NCBI GenBank assembly: GCA_041740975.1
Contig: JBGSKV010000036.1
Span: forward strand, 1 to 26,464
Origin: JBGSKV01 sp041740975
GTDB taxonomy: Bacteria; Bdellovibrionota_B; Oligoflexia; Oligoflexales; JALZUQ01
Length of the DNA: 26,464 bases
Direction of reading: 5' to 3'
Position 1 is the first letter of the stretch. Each line of letters opens with the position of its first letter. The translations under genes and the position numbers were made by a program. Positions 1 to 7,484 of this stretch are shown here, in pieces. A model generated the notes under the pieces. That model was not told the DNA's origin. It ran no database searches and saw only the letters and a list, made by a program, of their open reading frames with translations.

Positions 1-170
1 GTTGGCTGGGACGGTTGAGCCGGCTTAGATTTGACTGGGCATTGAGGCTGCATCAGCCGACACCGCCCAGACAAATCTAAGCCGGGAGAACCGGACCAAT
101 CAAACATAGAAATGAAAACTGTGAGTGTGAAAGGCGGAGCAAATTTAGATATCCGGCCGCGGAGCGGCCG
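1..170 (-). repeat. Structured dispersed repeat, left copy
   Basis: Positions 1-140 match the reverse complement of 26318-26457 with one difference (A at 34, G in the other copy). The core folds as an interrupted rod: 2-5 with 96-99, 12-16 with 89-93, a symmetric GAG/GAG internal loop, 20-33 with 72-85 (14 bp), a single mismatch, 35-40 with 65-70, then 46-50 with 54-58 closing a 3-base loop. Positions 141-153 differ completely from the other copy. Positions 154-170 form the hairpin CGGCCGC-GGA-GCGGCCG. Strand is given in the direction gene, hairpin, core, following the exported-protein gene that ends at 180. The copy runs to the window edge, so its outer boundary is unknown. It could be a structured RNA, a REP-like DNA element or a non-autonomous mobile element. 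Confidence 0.9.
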
Positions 171-179
171 TTCAAAAAA

Positions 180-665
180 CTATTCTAAAATGGGCATAGT
201 CACATCACAGTAGAGACGGAAATAAGAAATAATCCCGTCATGATAACTGTCGGTGCTACTTGTGACGAGAGCGCGAAAGTTAAGACCGTCCGCGTTCATC
301 TCGACGCTTTCTTCTTTCGTCAAATCTGTGGGAAAAATGACGCCGTGAATGATTCCATCAAAGCTCTCACTCGTTGCGGGTAGATCGAATAAAAATCGTG
401 AACGATTTTGATTCTTGCCCTTTCGAGGTTTATAAGCTTTGTCTTTTTCAAGTAGATCAATCTTTTTTTCCTCCTGAGCTACGACTGCGACACTTTCAAA
501 TTTTTGCAAATCTTTGCCGCTGAGATACTTGTCATCGACCGTACCTTGAAACCTAAAAATAGGAGATGGATATTCCGAAGTCGGTTTGGTTTCACAGTTT
601 ACTTGTGCGGCAAGAACGTTTGCCGATCCAATGGAAACGCTAAAGAAAATGAAAAGTGCTCGCAT
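180..665 (-). CDS. Exported protein of unknown function
   Basis: This encodes about 161 residues beginning MRALFIFFSVSIG, a typical Sec signal peptide with likely cleavage after the alanines near residue 19 (VLAA-QV). The start at 665 is chosen because AGGAGG lies 8 nt upstream and because an upstream in-frame Met would place extra polar residues before the signal peptide. The mature protein has two cysteines, one near each end (NCE and YCD), which could form a disulfide, and a charged Lys-rich middle. I do not recognise a family. It is divergent from the lipoprotein gene at 890, and its stop codon lies 10 nt from the hairpin of the left repeat. Periplasmic or secreted location is inferred from the signal peptide only. 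Confidence 0.75.
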   Translation of the reverse strand: MRALFIFFSVSIGSANVLAAQVNCETKPTSEYPSPIFRFQGTVDDKYLSGKDLQKFESVAVVAQEEKKIDLLEKDKAYKPRKGKNQNRSRFLFDLPATSESFDGIIHGVIFPTDLTKEESVEMNADGLNFRALVTSSTDSYHDGIISYFRLYCDVTMPILE

Positions 666-696
666 GATGTCATCCTCCTGCATCAATCTCCCTTTA

Positions 697-725
697 GTTT
701 TAAAACTCTTGCTAGGTACGGTCAA
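697..725 (-). promoter_or_regulatory. Probable sigma70-type promoter for the exported protein
   Basis: On the minus strand TTGACC (725-720) is followed by a 17-nt spacer and TAAAAC (702-697). Transcription would start about 25 nt before the start codon at 665, leaving room for the AGGAGG site. The -35 is close to consensus and the -10 matches four of six bases. This is assigned by pattern only. Confidence 0.4.
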
Positions 726-889
726 CTGTCGGGGGATTCCTACAGTAAAAAGTCATCGCGTGAAATCATGCCTAAAGTCAGAATGGCGCGGTTGTAAAAG
801 GTGTTTGTAAACCTAGTGATAATAGCGCGTTAAATGAGATGGTTAACTTGGCGCTCTTAGCGGCCGATATGTTTTGCAAGAGGGTTCCT

Positions 890-1741
890 ATGCGCCTAAG
901 TCTATACATTGCCATTTTTGTCACTCTAAGTTCATGCGACGGCTTTGATCCACTGGCCGTCAACGGAAACACCTCAAATACTATGTCCGCCGAGTTTTGT
1001 TTAGATTCCACCGAAGGTTGTACGTCTCAAGTTAATTTTGGAAGTGCGGAGTTCAAGGGGGAGCTGACCTGTGAATTGACTGTTGATAAAACTTCGATTG
1101 CATTAGGCCAATCCGTAAAAGTTTCCATCTCTGCCGAAGAACGCGCGGTAGAAGCAAAGTTAAATTATTCTTACGATATGTCTGTCCCTACAAGTACGGT
1201 CAATCTTACGCCGAGCGAAACGACAGATTACGTTGCCGAAATAAGATCGGCTGATGGGAAAGTTGGTCGATGTGGAGCACGAGTGGAAGTGGCATCAGGA
1301 ATCTCACCGCCTTACACGCCTCCGACAACTAATCCTCCCCCAACGCCACCGACTACACCTCCGACCACACCTCCGACCACACCTCCGACGACTCCACCTG
1401 TCGCTCCCAAACCGCCAGTAGTACCTTCGCCGCCGACGACCCAAAACTTAACTTGTACTCTCAGCAACAATATTTACTCGAGAACTTGCAATTGTGCGGT
1501 CGGATATACCTTGACCTCTGCAACACCTACTTATGCTGCATCCTCAACGGCTTGCCGCGTTACAAAAAAGACGTCACTGGGAGCGACCTGTGCTCGCGCT
1601 GCAACTTTTGTATCAACGGGCAACGTCGGTTACACATCGACAAGCGCAACTGGTTCAAGAATCATGGTTGCATTGCCGCAGTGTGGATGCACTATGGTTT
1701 GTCAAAAACCTTCCGTGTCGGGAAGTTTCATTACCAAATAA
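890..1741 (+). CDS. Lipoprotein with Pro/Thr linker and Cys-rich C-terminal domain
   Basis: The protein has about 283 residues starting MRLSLYIAIF, with a lipobox ending at Cys16 (TLSSC), so it should be a lipid-anchored envelope protein. The start at 890 follows an AGAGGG site; the open frame from 839 adds residues that break the signal peptide. After the anchor comes a domain of about 120 residues with paired cysteines, resembling an Ig-like fold in its alternating pattern, although I cannot name it. Residues near 140-190 form a proline/threonine linker with repeated PPTT units. The last 85 residues contain six or more cysteines (for example CTLSNN, CNCAVG, CGCTMVC) and probably form a disulfide-bonded domain. 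The layout suggests a surface-presented binding protein. A good intrinsic terminator follows at 1795-1820. Confidence 0.75.
   Translation: MRLSLYIAIFVTLSSCDGFDPLAVNGNTSNTMSAEFCLDSTEGCTSQVNFGSAEFKGELTCELTVDKTSIALGQSVKVSISAEERAVEAKLNYSYDMSVPTSTVNLTPSETTDYVAEIRSADGKVGRCGARVEVASGISPPYTPPTTNPPPTPPTTPPTTPPTTPPTTPPVAPKPPVVPSPPTTQNLTCTLSNNIYSRTCNCAVGYTLTSATPTYAASSTACRVTKKTSLGATCARAATFVSTGNVGYTSTSATGSRIMVALPQCGCTMVCQKPSVSGSFITK
1355..1390 (+). repeat. Three tandem 12-bp units within the lipoprotein linker
   Basis: The 12-mer ACACCTCCGACC occurs three times in a row, the last with one end change. It encodes the Pro/Thr linker and keeps the reading frame, so unit gain or loss would change linker length without breaking the protein. 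Confidence 0.85.
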
Positions 1742-1794
1742 AGTCGGATGGAGTTTGTGCTCTGGATTTTTAAATGAACCCATGAGATAGTCAG

Positions 1795-1820
1795 GCCTCA
1801 TCTTTGATGGGGCTTTTTTT
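1795..1820 (+). terminator. Intrinsic terminator after the lipoprotein gene
   Basis: GCCTCATC and GATGGGGC pair (one G-U) across a TTT loop, followed directly by seven T residues. It ends transcription of the gene stopping at 1741 and lies just before the next gene. Confidence 0.8.
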
Positions 1821-1842
1821 CGTGCAGATGTTTCTTCGGAAA

Positions 1843-2619
1843 ATGGAATCGGATATCGATGCTTTAGGGCATGTATCTTATTTTGTTCGCCACGAAAATC
1901 GAAAGGTTCCCCTACGTGAGTTGATAGGCAAGACACTTGGCTTGCAGTTTACTGGCAACGTCGCTTGCATAGCATGCAATCGTAAAATCAAAAAAACTTT
2001 TAATCAGGGATATTGCTTCCCGTGCTTTCAATCTTTGGCTGAATGCGATCAATGCATTGTTAAACCTGAACTTTGTCATTTCGACAAAGGTACTTGCCGT
2101 CAACCGGAGTGGGGTTTGGCAAACTGCATGATTCCGCATACCGTTTACTTAGCAAATACGTCAGGGCTAAAGGTTGGGATTACACGAAATGTGAAAACTC
2201 GCTGGGTCGATCAAGGCGCCATTCAAGCTTTACCGCTCGGAATTGTAAAAAGACGCCTGGATGCGGGGATTGTCGAAGTCGTCCTGAAAGACTTTATGGC
2301 AGATCGAACCGATTGGCGCGCCATGTTGAAAGGTCAGACGCCATTGCTTGATTTGGCAGCCGAGGCTAAGAAAGTTCAAGACAAACTCGATGCCCATCCT
2401 CTTATTGAGGTGGCCAAGCTTTCGGATGTCACAACTTTGAACTATCCGGTGTTGAACTACCCACAGAAAATTATTTCATTGAATGCCGAAAAAACACCTG
2501 ACATTTCAGGCCAGCTTCTGGGGATCAAAGGACAGTATTTAATTTTTGATAATGGCGTCATCAATTTGCGTAAGTACACCGGTTATGAAGTTCACTGGCA
2601 ATTACCTAGCTCTGTATAA
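1843..2619 (+). CDS. DUF2797 family protein with Cys cluster and GIY-YIG-like segment
   Basis: The predicted protein has 258 residues. The N-terminal half has cysteines at about 42, 45, 58, 61, 68, 71, 78 and 85, arranged mostly as CxxC pairs, which suggests zinc or iron-sulfur binding. It then has VYLANTSGLKVGIT near 101-114 and TRWVDQGA near 119-126, with DRTDW further on. I know this pattern from DUF2797 proteins, which resemble GIY-YIG nuclease folds; nuclease activity is not established by what I see. The start is uncertain: the 1828 and 1804 Met codons overlap or adjoin the preceding terminator, so 1843 is preferred despite a weak ribosome site (CGGA). No signal peptide is visible, so it is probably cytoplasmic. 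Confidence 0.8.
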   Translation: MESDIDALGHVSYFVRHENRKVPLRELIGKTLGLQFTGNVACIACNRKIKKTFNQGYCFPCFQSLAECDQCIVKPELCHFDKGTCRQPEWGLANCMIPHTVYLANTSGLKVGITRNVKTRWVDQGAIQALPLGIVKRRLDAGIVEVVLKDFMADRTDWRAMLKGQTPLLDLAAEAKKVQDKLDAHPLIEVAKLSDVTTLNYPVLNYPQKIISLNAEKTPDISGQLLGIKGQYLIFDNGVINLRKYTGYEVHWQLPSSV

Positions 2620-2724
2620 ATTATGGGCGAAAACCGCTCTTTCCAAGTATTTTCATTTTCAACGGACGGTGATAAAACAAGGCTCTTAATCGCCTAAATA
2701 TAAAGATATGTAAGAGGATTTCGC

Positions 2725-3918
2725 ATGCCACAGTCAACGCCGTTCCACGCAAAAACGCTACCTCTGTGTACAAGTTACCGCTGGAAAGATTGGGCCGGAT
2801 ACCACGCCGTTTGTTCGTACGATACAAGCCACGACCGAGAATATTTTGCATTCCGTCACGGCAGCGGCATCATCGATCTCACGCCATTATTCAAATACAA
2901 AGTTACAGGCAAAGATGCAGCGTTATTTTTATCGCACGTTATGACACGGGATATTGAAAAGTTGGCCTCCAATCGAGTGACTTACACAGCTTGGTGCGAC
3001 GATGAAGGTTTTTTAATTGATGACGGTACCGTCATGAATTTTGGCAATAATGTTTTTCATGTGACCGCGGCCATTCCCAGTTTGAGTTGGTTTGAGAGAT
3101 TCAATCGAGGTTACGACGCTAAGATCGAAGACATATCAGATGACTATGCGATATTGGGCGTTCAGGGACCAACTTCCCGTGATTTGCTCAGAGCGGTACT
3201 AGACCATGCAGCTATTGACGGACTTAAGTTTTTTAAGTTTACGGAAACAAACGTGGACAATATTCCCATCGTTCTATCGCGTACTGGTTACACCGGTGAT
3301 TTAGGGTATGAGATTTGGGTCGATAGCATTCACGCAGAAAAACTTTGGGATATGATTTTCAAGAAGGCCCCCTTATTTGGTGGTGAGGCTTGCGGTTTGG
3401 ACGCGCTCGATGTTGTGCGAATTGAAGCTGGTTTTATTATGAATGGTGTCGACTACAACAGTGCCCATCATTGTGCGATTAAAGATCGAAAATCGACTCC
3501 GTATGAAGCGGGAATTGGTTGGACTGTGGACCTAAAGAAGCCATACTTTAACGGCCACCAAGCACTTCGCAAAGAACAGGCGAGTGGTCCCAAGTTTGTC
3601 ACTATGGGCATTGAATACAACTGGACTGAATACGAAGAAATGTTTGAACGCTTGGGATTGCCGCCAGATATTTGTGGCAATGCTTGGCGTACCTCAGTTC
3701 CATTATACGATGCGATGAAACGGCAAATAGGCTACGCGTCTAGCGGTACATGGTCCCCACTTTTGAAAAAGAATATAGCGATTTGTCGAATCAAATCGAC
3801 CCATGCGAAACCAGGTACTCAAATTAAAGTGGAAGTTACAGTAGAACACGAACGGCGCGCCGTGAGTGCGACGGTTGTAACGACACCATTTTTTAATCCA
3901 GAAAGGAAAACTAAATAA
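2725..3918 (+). CDS. GcvT-type folate-binding aminomethyltransferase family protein
   Basis: The protein has 397 residues, close to the length of glycine-cleavage T-proteins. Visible family landmarks are DEGFLIDDGTV (93-103, including the region of the catalytic Asp), VQGPTSRDLL, RTGYTGDLGYE (186-196), GLDALDVVRIEAG, and AGIGWTVDLKK followed by FNGHQAL. Family members move a C1 unit from an aminomethyl or N-methyl/S-methyl substrate to tetrahydrofolate. There is no gcvH or gcvP next to it; instead it leads an operon with two flavin oxidoreductases, so a role other than glycine cleavage, such as demethylation, is more likely. That is inference. AGAGGA stands 8 nt before the ATG. Its TAA overlaps the next ATG by one base, implying translational coupling. 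It is cytoplasmic, with no signal peptide. Confidence 0.85.
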   Translation: MPQSTPFHAKTLPLCTSYRWKDWAGYHAVCSYDTSHDREYFAFRHGSGIIDLTPLFKYKVTGKDAALFLSHVMTRDIEKLASNRVTYTAWCDDEGFLIDDGTVMNFGNNVFHVTAAIPSLSWFERFNRGYDAKIEDISDDYAILGVQGPTSRDLLRAVLDHAAIDGLKFFKFTETNVDNIPIVLSRTGYTGDLGYEIWVDSIHAEKLWDMIFKKAPLFGGEACGLDALDVVRIEAGFIMNGVDYNSAHHCAIKDRKSTPYEAGIGWTVDLKKPYFNGHQALRKEQASGPKFVTMGIEYNWTEYEEMFERLGLPPDICGNAWRTSVPLYDAMKRQIGYASSGTWSPLLKKNIAICRIKSTHAKPGTQIKVEVTVEHERRAVSATVVTTPFFNPERKTK

Positions 3919-5513
3919 TGGCTGCCACTCAAAAATACGATGCGGTGATTGTCGGCGGAGGCCATAACGGTCTCACCTGCGCGGCATATCTCGCGAAAGC
4001 GGGAAAGAAAGTACTAGTCCTTGAAAAACGAAATGTTCTAGGTGGTGCCGCAGTCAGCGAAGAAGTTTTTCCAGGATTTACGTTTTCCGTTTGTTCCTAT
4101 GTCGTAAGTTTGTTCCGCCCGCGGATTATTCGCGAACTTGAACTCGCAAAACACGGACTGCAAATTATTCCTTTGGATTGTTCTTATAGTCCACAGATCG
4201 ACGGACCAGGTTTAGCCCGTTGGGGCGATGCAGGACGTACTCGTCGTGAAGTCGGCCGTTTTAGCAAAAAAGACGCGGAAGTCCTGGCCGAATTCGGCCT
4301 CGAAATGAAAAAGATGTCTTTCTTCGCTCGAAATATCATTGATGAACTTGCGCCCGATCCAACATCATTCAAACCAAGTGAGCTGATGCGCCTTATGAAA
4401 CTGGGCAACCGTTTCAAAGAGTTCGGTTCTGACTTCATCTATCTACACAATAAACTGTTAACGATGAGTTCTGTCGACTTCCTCGATATGTACTTTGAGT
4501 CCGAAATTCTCAAAGCTCCGATGGCCGTCAGCGGGATCATCGGAACCTTCTTGGGTGTGCGATCACCGGGAACAGCGTACGTGCTTCTCCACCATTACAT
4601 GGGTGAGATCGACGGCGTGTTTCGCTCGTGGGGATTTGCAAAAGGCGGAACCGGCGAAATCAGTATGTCCATTGCTCGGGCGGCTCAGTCTTATGGCGCT
4701 GAACTTCGTTGCGGCGTAGATGTCGCGGCCATCAAAATTAAAAATAATGTCGCAAGCGGTGTTGTTTTAGCCAATGGCGATGAAATCGAGGCAAAGAATG
4801 TGATTTCGGGTTGCGATCCTCGACGAACGTTCTTGAAGTTTGTTGGCGAACAAAATCTACAACCAGATTTCGTCGATCAAATTAAACGCTTCAAAATGCG
4901 TGGAAGTTCCGGAAAAGTAAACTTAGCGCTCGACAAATTGCCGACTTTTAAAGACGGTCGTGAAGGTGATCAGCATTTACGTGGCGATATTGCGATTGCA
5001 CCATCGATTGATTACTTAGAGAAAGCGTACGACGAAGCCAAATATGGCGAATTCTCAAAGCGTCCTTACATTAATATTGTGATCCCTTCTCTTAGTGATC
5101 CAACTTTGGCCCCTCCGGGTAAACATGTGATGTCTTGCTTCGTGCAATACGCTCCTTATAAAATCAAAGAAGGCCCAGAACACTGGCCGAAGCTGCGTGA
5201 TGCGTTCGGAGAGACCGTAATTGATACGATTGCCGAATACGCTCCGGATATCCGCGAGTGCATTACGCATAAGCAAGTTCTAACTCCTTGGGATCTAGAG
5301 CAAGAATTTGGACTAACGGAAGGAAACATTTTCCACGGTGAACTCAGCCTTGAACAGTTGCTGTTTATGCGACCGGCGGTAGGTTGGGCGCGTTACCGCA
5401 CCCCTGTTGTGAATCTTTGGATGTGTGGGTCAGGAACGCATCCTGGCGGAGGCGTTATGGGTGCGCCGGGTGAATTGGCGGCTAAGACAATGCTTAAATC
5501 TGGAGAAGTCTAG
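3918..5513 (+). CDS. PYROXD2-like FAD-dependent oxidoreductase, first paralogue
   Basis: The protein has 531 residues. It opens with a Rossmann dinucleotide-binding motif, VIVGGGHNGLTCA (about 10-22), and VLVLEKRNVLGG, and ends with the second FAD-contact region LWMCGSGTHPGGGVMGAPG. This is the phytoene-desaturase/PYROXD2 amine-oxidase-like architecture at its usual length. The family uses FAD to oxidise varied substrates, many unknown. The start overlaps the preceding stop (TAATG), with GAAAGGAAAA upstream serving as ribosome site. The next gene begins one base after this one stops. Two adjacent paralogues plus a GcvT-type partner suggest a shared pathway or a hetero-oligomer. The substrate cannot be told from sequence; carotenoid desaturation is less likely because no phytoene synthase is present. 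Confidence 0.85.
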   Translation: MAATQKYDAVIVGGGHNGLTCAAYLAKAGKKVLVLEKRNVLGGAAVSEEVFPGFTFSVCSYVVSLFRPRIIRELELAKHGLQIIPLDCSYSPQIDGPGLARWGDAGRTRREVGRFSKKDAEVLAEFGLEMKKMSFFARNIIDELAPDPTSFKPSELMRLMKLGNRFKEFGSDFIYLHNKLLTMSSVDFLDMYFESEILKAPMAVSGIIGTFLGVRSPGTAYVLLHHYMGEIDGVFRSWGFAKGGTGEISMSIARAAQSYGAELRCGVDVAAIKIKNNVASGVVLANGDEIEAKNVISGCDPRRTFLKFVGEQNLQPDFVDQIKRFKMRGSSGKVNLALDKLPTFKDGREGDQHLRGDIAIAPSIDYLEKAYDEAKYGEFSKRPYINIVIPSLSDPTLAPPGKHVMSCFVQYAPYKIKEGPEHWPKLRDAFGETVIDTIAEYAPDIRECITHKQVLTPWDLEQEFGLTEGNIFHGELSLEQLLFMRPAVGWARYRTPVVNLWMCGSGTHPGGGVMGAPGELAAKTMLKSGEV

Positions 5514-5514
5514 A

Positions 5515-7062
5515 ATGAATTACGACGTAATAGTCATCGGTGCGGGACATAATGGATTAACGACAGCAGCTCTTATGGCGAAGGCTCGCAAGCGTGTTTT
5601 GGTTCTGGAAAAAAATGGATTTATTGGTGGGCTCGGTGCCAGTGAAGAAATTTGTGAAGGATATCGAACGGCGGGATTTCTCCATGAGACAGCACAGATT
5701 TCTACGAATGTGGTCAAAGAACTTGAATTGGAATCGCGTGGATTGCAATGGGTCACATCAGGGCAAGATACAGGTGTATATGTTCCGGGATTGAATGGTG
5801 AGGTTGGATTTTGGCTTTATCAAGATGCCGTGAAAACTGCGCAGCATTTGCGTGAACGCCTTGGAAAAAAAGAAGGAGACGCTTACGCACGTTACTCAGA
5901 ATTCTTAGCAGATATTCGACCTGTCGTGCAAAAAATGATTAGTTCTCCATTGCCGGATGTTTCCGATTTGAATCTTGCGAGTCTGTGGCAAATTGGCAAA
6001 CATGCGACGCGCCTGCGAATGCTTGGCAAGAAGAACATGCTCGAACTCCTCCGCGTGACACCTATGTGCATAGCGGACTTTCTCAATGAATTTTTTGAAA
6101 ACGAACAACTCAAAGCGGCTATTTCTTTGCCGGCGTTGGCTGGAACTTACATGGGACCGTGGTCACCGGGAAGTACCGCGAATTTATTGATGCAAACCTG
6201 TGGCAGCAATCAACGAGTAGTGGGTGGACCCTGGCGTTTTGTAAAAGCACTTGAGAAAAGCTTTTTGGATTTTGGTGGTAAAATTCTTTGCCATAGTCAT
6301 GTGACAAAAATCATTGTCGAAAATGGCAAGGCAACTGGCGTGGAATTGGCCAGCGGCGAACAAATTCGTGCGGACAAAATTATTAGTTCAGCCGATCCAA
6401 AGACAACGTTCCTTGGTCTCATGGCGCCGCAAGAACTTAGCCATCGGTTTATGAATCACGTGGATCATATTCGCATGCGTGGAACGACCGCAAAAGTTAG
6501 CCTAGCTCTGAACCGACCTTTAAAATTTAAAGGAAATGTTTCTGTTGAAGATGTTGAATATGCAATTATTTGCGGAACGGTCGATGATGTAGAAAAAGCA
6601 TTTGATCCGGTGAAGTATGGAGAGTTGCCTACGAACCCCGCTTTGCAGGTTTATGTACCGAGCTTGACGTCTAGTGATGTGGCTCCCGAAGGTCATTGCG
6701 TGGTGTCGATTTTGGTGAATTTCGTACCTTACGGACTACGCGAAGGTTGGACAGCGCAGAGCAAAGAGAAGTTATTAAATAATGTTATCAGTGTGTTGGA
6801 GACTCGAGCGGAAAATGTACGTGCTAATATAGTAGGCAGTTTGGTACAATCACCACTCGATCTTGAAACTGAATTTTCGATCACCGGGGGTCAGATCCAC
6901 CATGGCGAACACAGTCTCGATCAATTTATCAGCCGACCGACTCCAGACACTGTCGACTACTCAACGCCGATTCCAGGCTTGTATGTTTGTGGCAGTGGAT
7001 GTTTCCCAGGTGGTGGCATCACTGGTAACCCAGGCTACTTAGCAGCGAAGAGTATTTTGTAA
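5515..7062 (+). CDS. PYROXD2-like FAD-dependent oxidoreductase, second paralogue
   Basis: The protein has 515 residues with the same layout as its upstream neighbour: YDVIVIGAGHNGLTTA at 3-18, VLVLEKNGFIGG, a central GGPWRFVKALEKSF segment, and the C-terminal LYVCGSGCFPGGGITGNPG. Start 5515 is chosen because GGAGAAG lies about 10 nt upstream and because it places the Rossmann strand at the N terminus; an open frame from 5425 would overlap the previous gene by 90 bases. The two proteins can be aligned throughout but are well diverged, so they are probably not a recent duplication and may have different substrates. The stop overlaps the following ATG (TAATG), extending the operon. Confidence 0.85.
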   Translation: MNYDVIVIGAGHNGLTTAALMAKARKRVLVLEKNGFIGGLGASEEICEGYRTAGFLHETAQISTNVVKELELESRGLQWVTSGQDTGVYVPGLNGEVGFWLYQDAVKTAQHLRERLGKKEGDAYARYSEFLADIRPVVQKMISSPLPDVSDLNLASLWQIGKHATRLRMLGKKNMLELLRVTPMCIADFLNEFFENEQLKAAISLPALAGTYMGPWSPGSTANLLMQTCGSNQRVVGGPWRFVKALEKSFLDFGGKILCHSHVTKIIVENGKATGVELASGEQIRADKIISSADPKTTFLGLMAPQELSHRFMNHVDHIRMRGTTAKVSLALNRPLKFKGNVSVEDVEYAIICGTVDDVEKAFDPVKYGELPTNPALQVYVPSLTSSDVAPEGHCVVSILVNFVPYGLREGWTAQSKEKLLNNVISVLETRAENVRANIVGSLVQSPLDLETEFSITGGQIHHGEHSLDQFISRPTPDTVDYSTPIPGLYVCGSGCFPGGGITGNPGYLAAKSIL

Positions 7063-7484
7063 TGCTTCGATTGTTCTTCTTCACAATACTAAGTGCGGTT
7101 TTCGCAACGTCAGCCAATGCAGTCATTCTTTCGAAAGAAGTGAAGGTGCAAGGAAAGACTGTGACGAAGTGCGTTATCGACACTGCCAAACTAAGCATAA
7201 GTAAAACCACAGGTCTTATCGACGAAGTCGGTGAGATCGCAGACTCTCGCATGGTTGAAGTACAAGAATGGTTTTCAAATGTTGAAAATGAACCTTCGAT
7301 TCCTGAAGATAGAGCTCTGATCATGCTGGCCAGTGCATCTTCCGATCAAGAAATATTTGTGACTATCCAAGATCAAAAAACCGTTATTTTACGTGGCAAA
7401 AGTGCAAGCGATAAACCTGCGATCGTGCGAGTTGGGCCCAAGACCACCAAGCTAATGGAATTTATTGAGAAGCATTGCCGCTAG
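7062..7484 (+). CDS. Small exported protein at the end of the GcvT/oxidoreductase operon
   Basis: The protein has 140 residues. Residues 1-20 (MLRLFFFTILSAVFATSANA) form a clear signal peptide with an ANA-V cleavage site. The mature part is about 120 residues with two cysteines, one near residue 37 and one at the penultimate position (HCR), which could pair. No family is recognised. It starts within the stop of the upstream oxidoreductase (TAATG), so it is co-translated, yet it is exported while its operon partners are cytoplasmic. Its last 23 bases overlap the 3' end of queG on the other strand. Confidence 0.75.
   Translation: MLRLFFFTILSAVFATSANAVILSKEVKVQGKTVTKCVIDTAKLSISKTTGLIDEVGEIADSRMVEVQEWFSNVENEPSIPEDRALIMLASASSDQEIFVTIQDQKTVILRGKSASDKPAIVRVGPKTTKLMEFIEKHCR

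Noticed and set aside
154..170. Hairpin CGGCCGC-GGA-GCGGCCG as an intrinsic terminator
   Set aside because: No T tract follows on either strand. The same hairpin at the right copy also lacks one, so it is treated as part of the repeat.
1355..1390. Tandem 12-mers as a CRISPR array
   Set aside because: Units are contiguous with no spacers and encode the Pro/Thr linker in frame.
3918..7062. Carotenoid phytoene desaturase pair
   Set aside because: The family resemblance is to PYROXD2-like oxidoreductases, no phytoene synthase or other carotenoid gene is near, and the partner is a GcvT-type protein.
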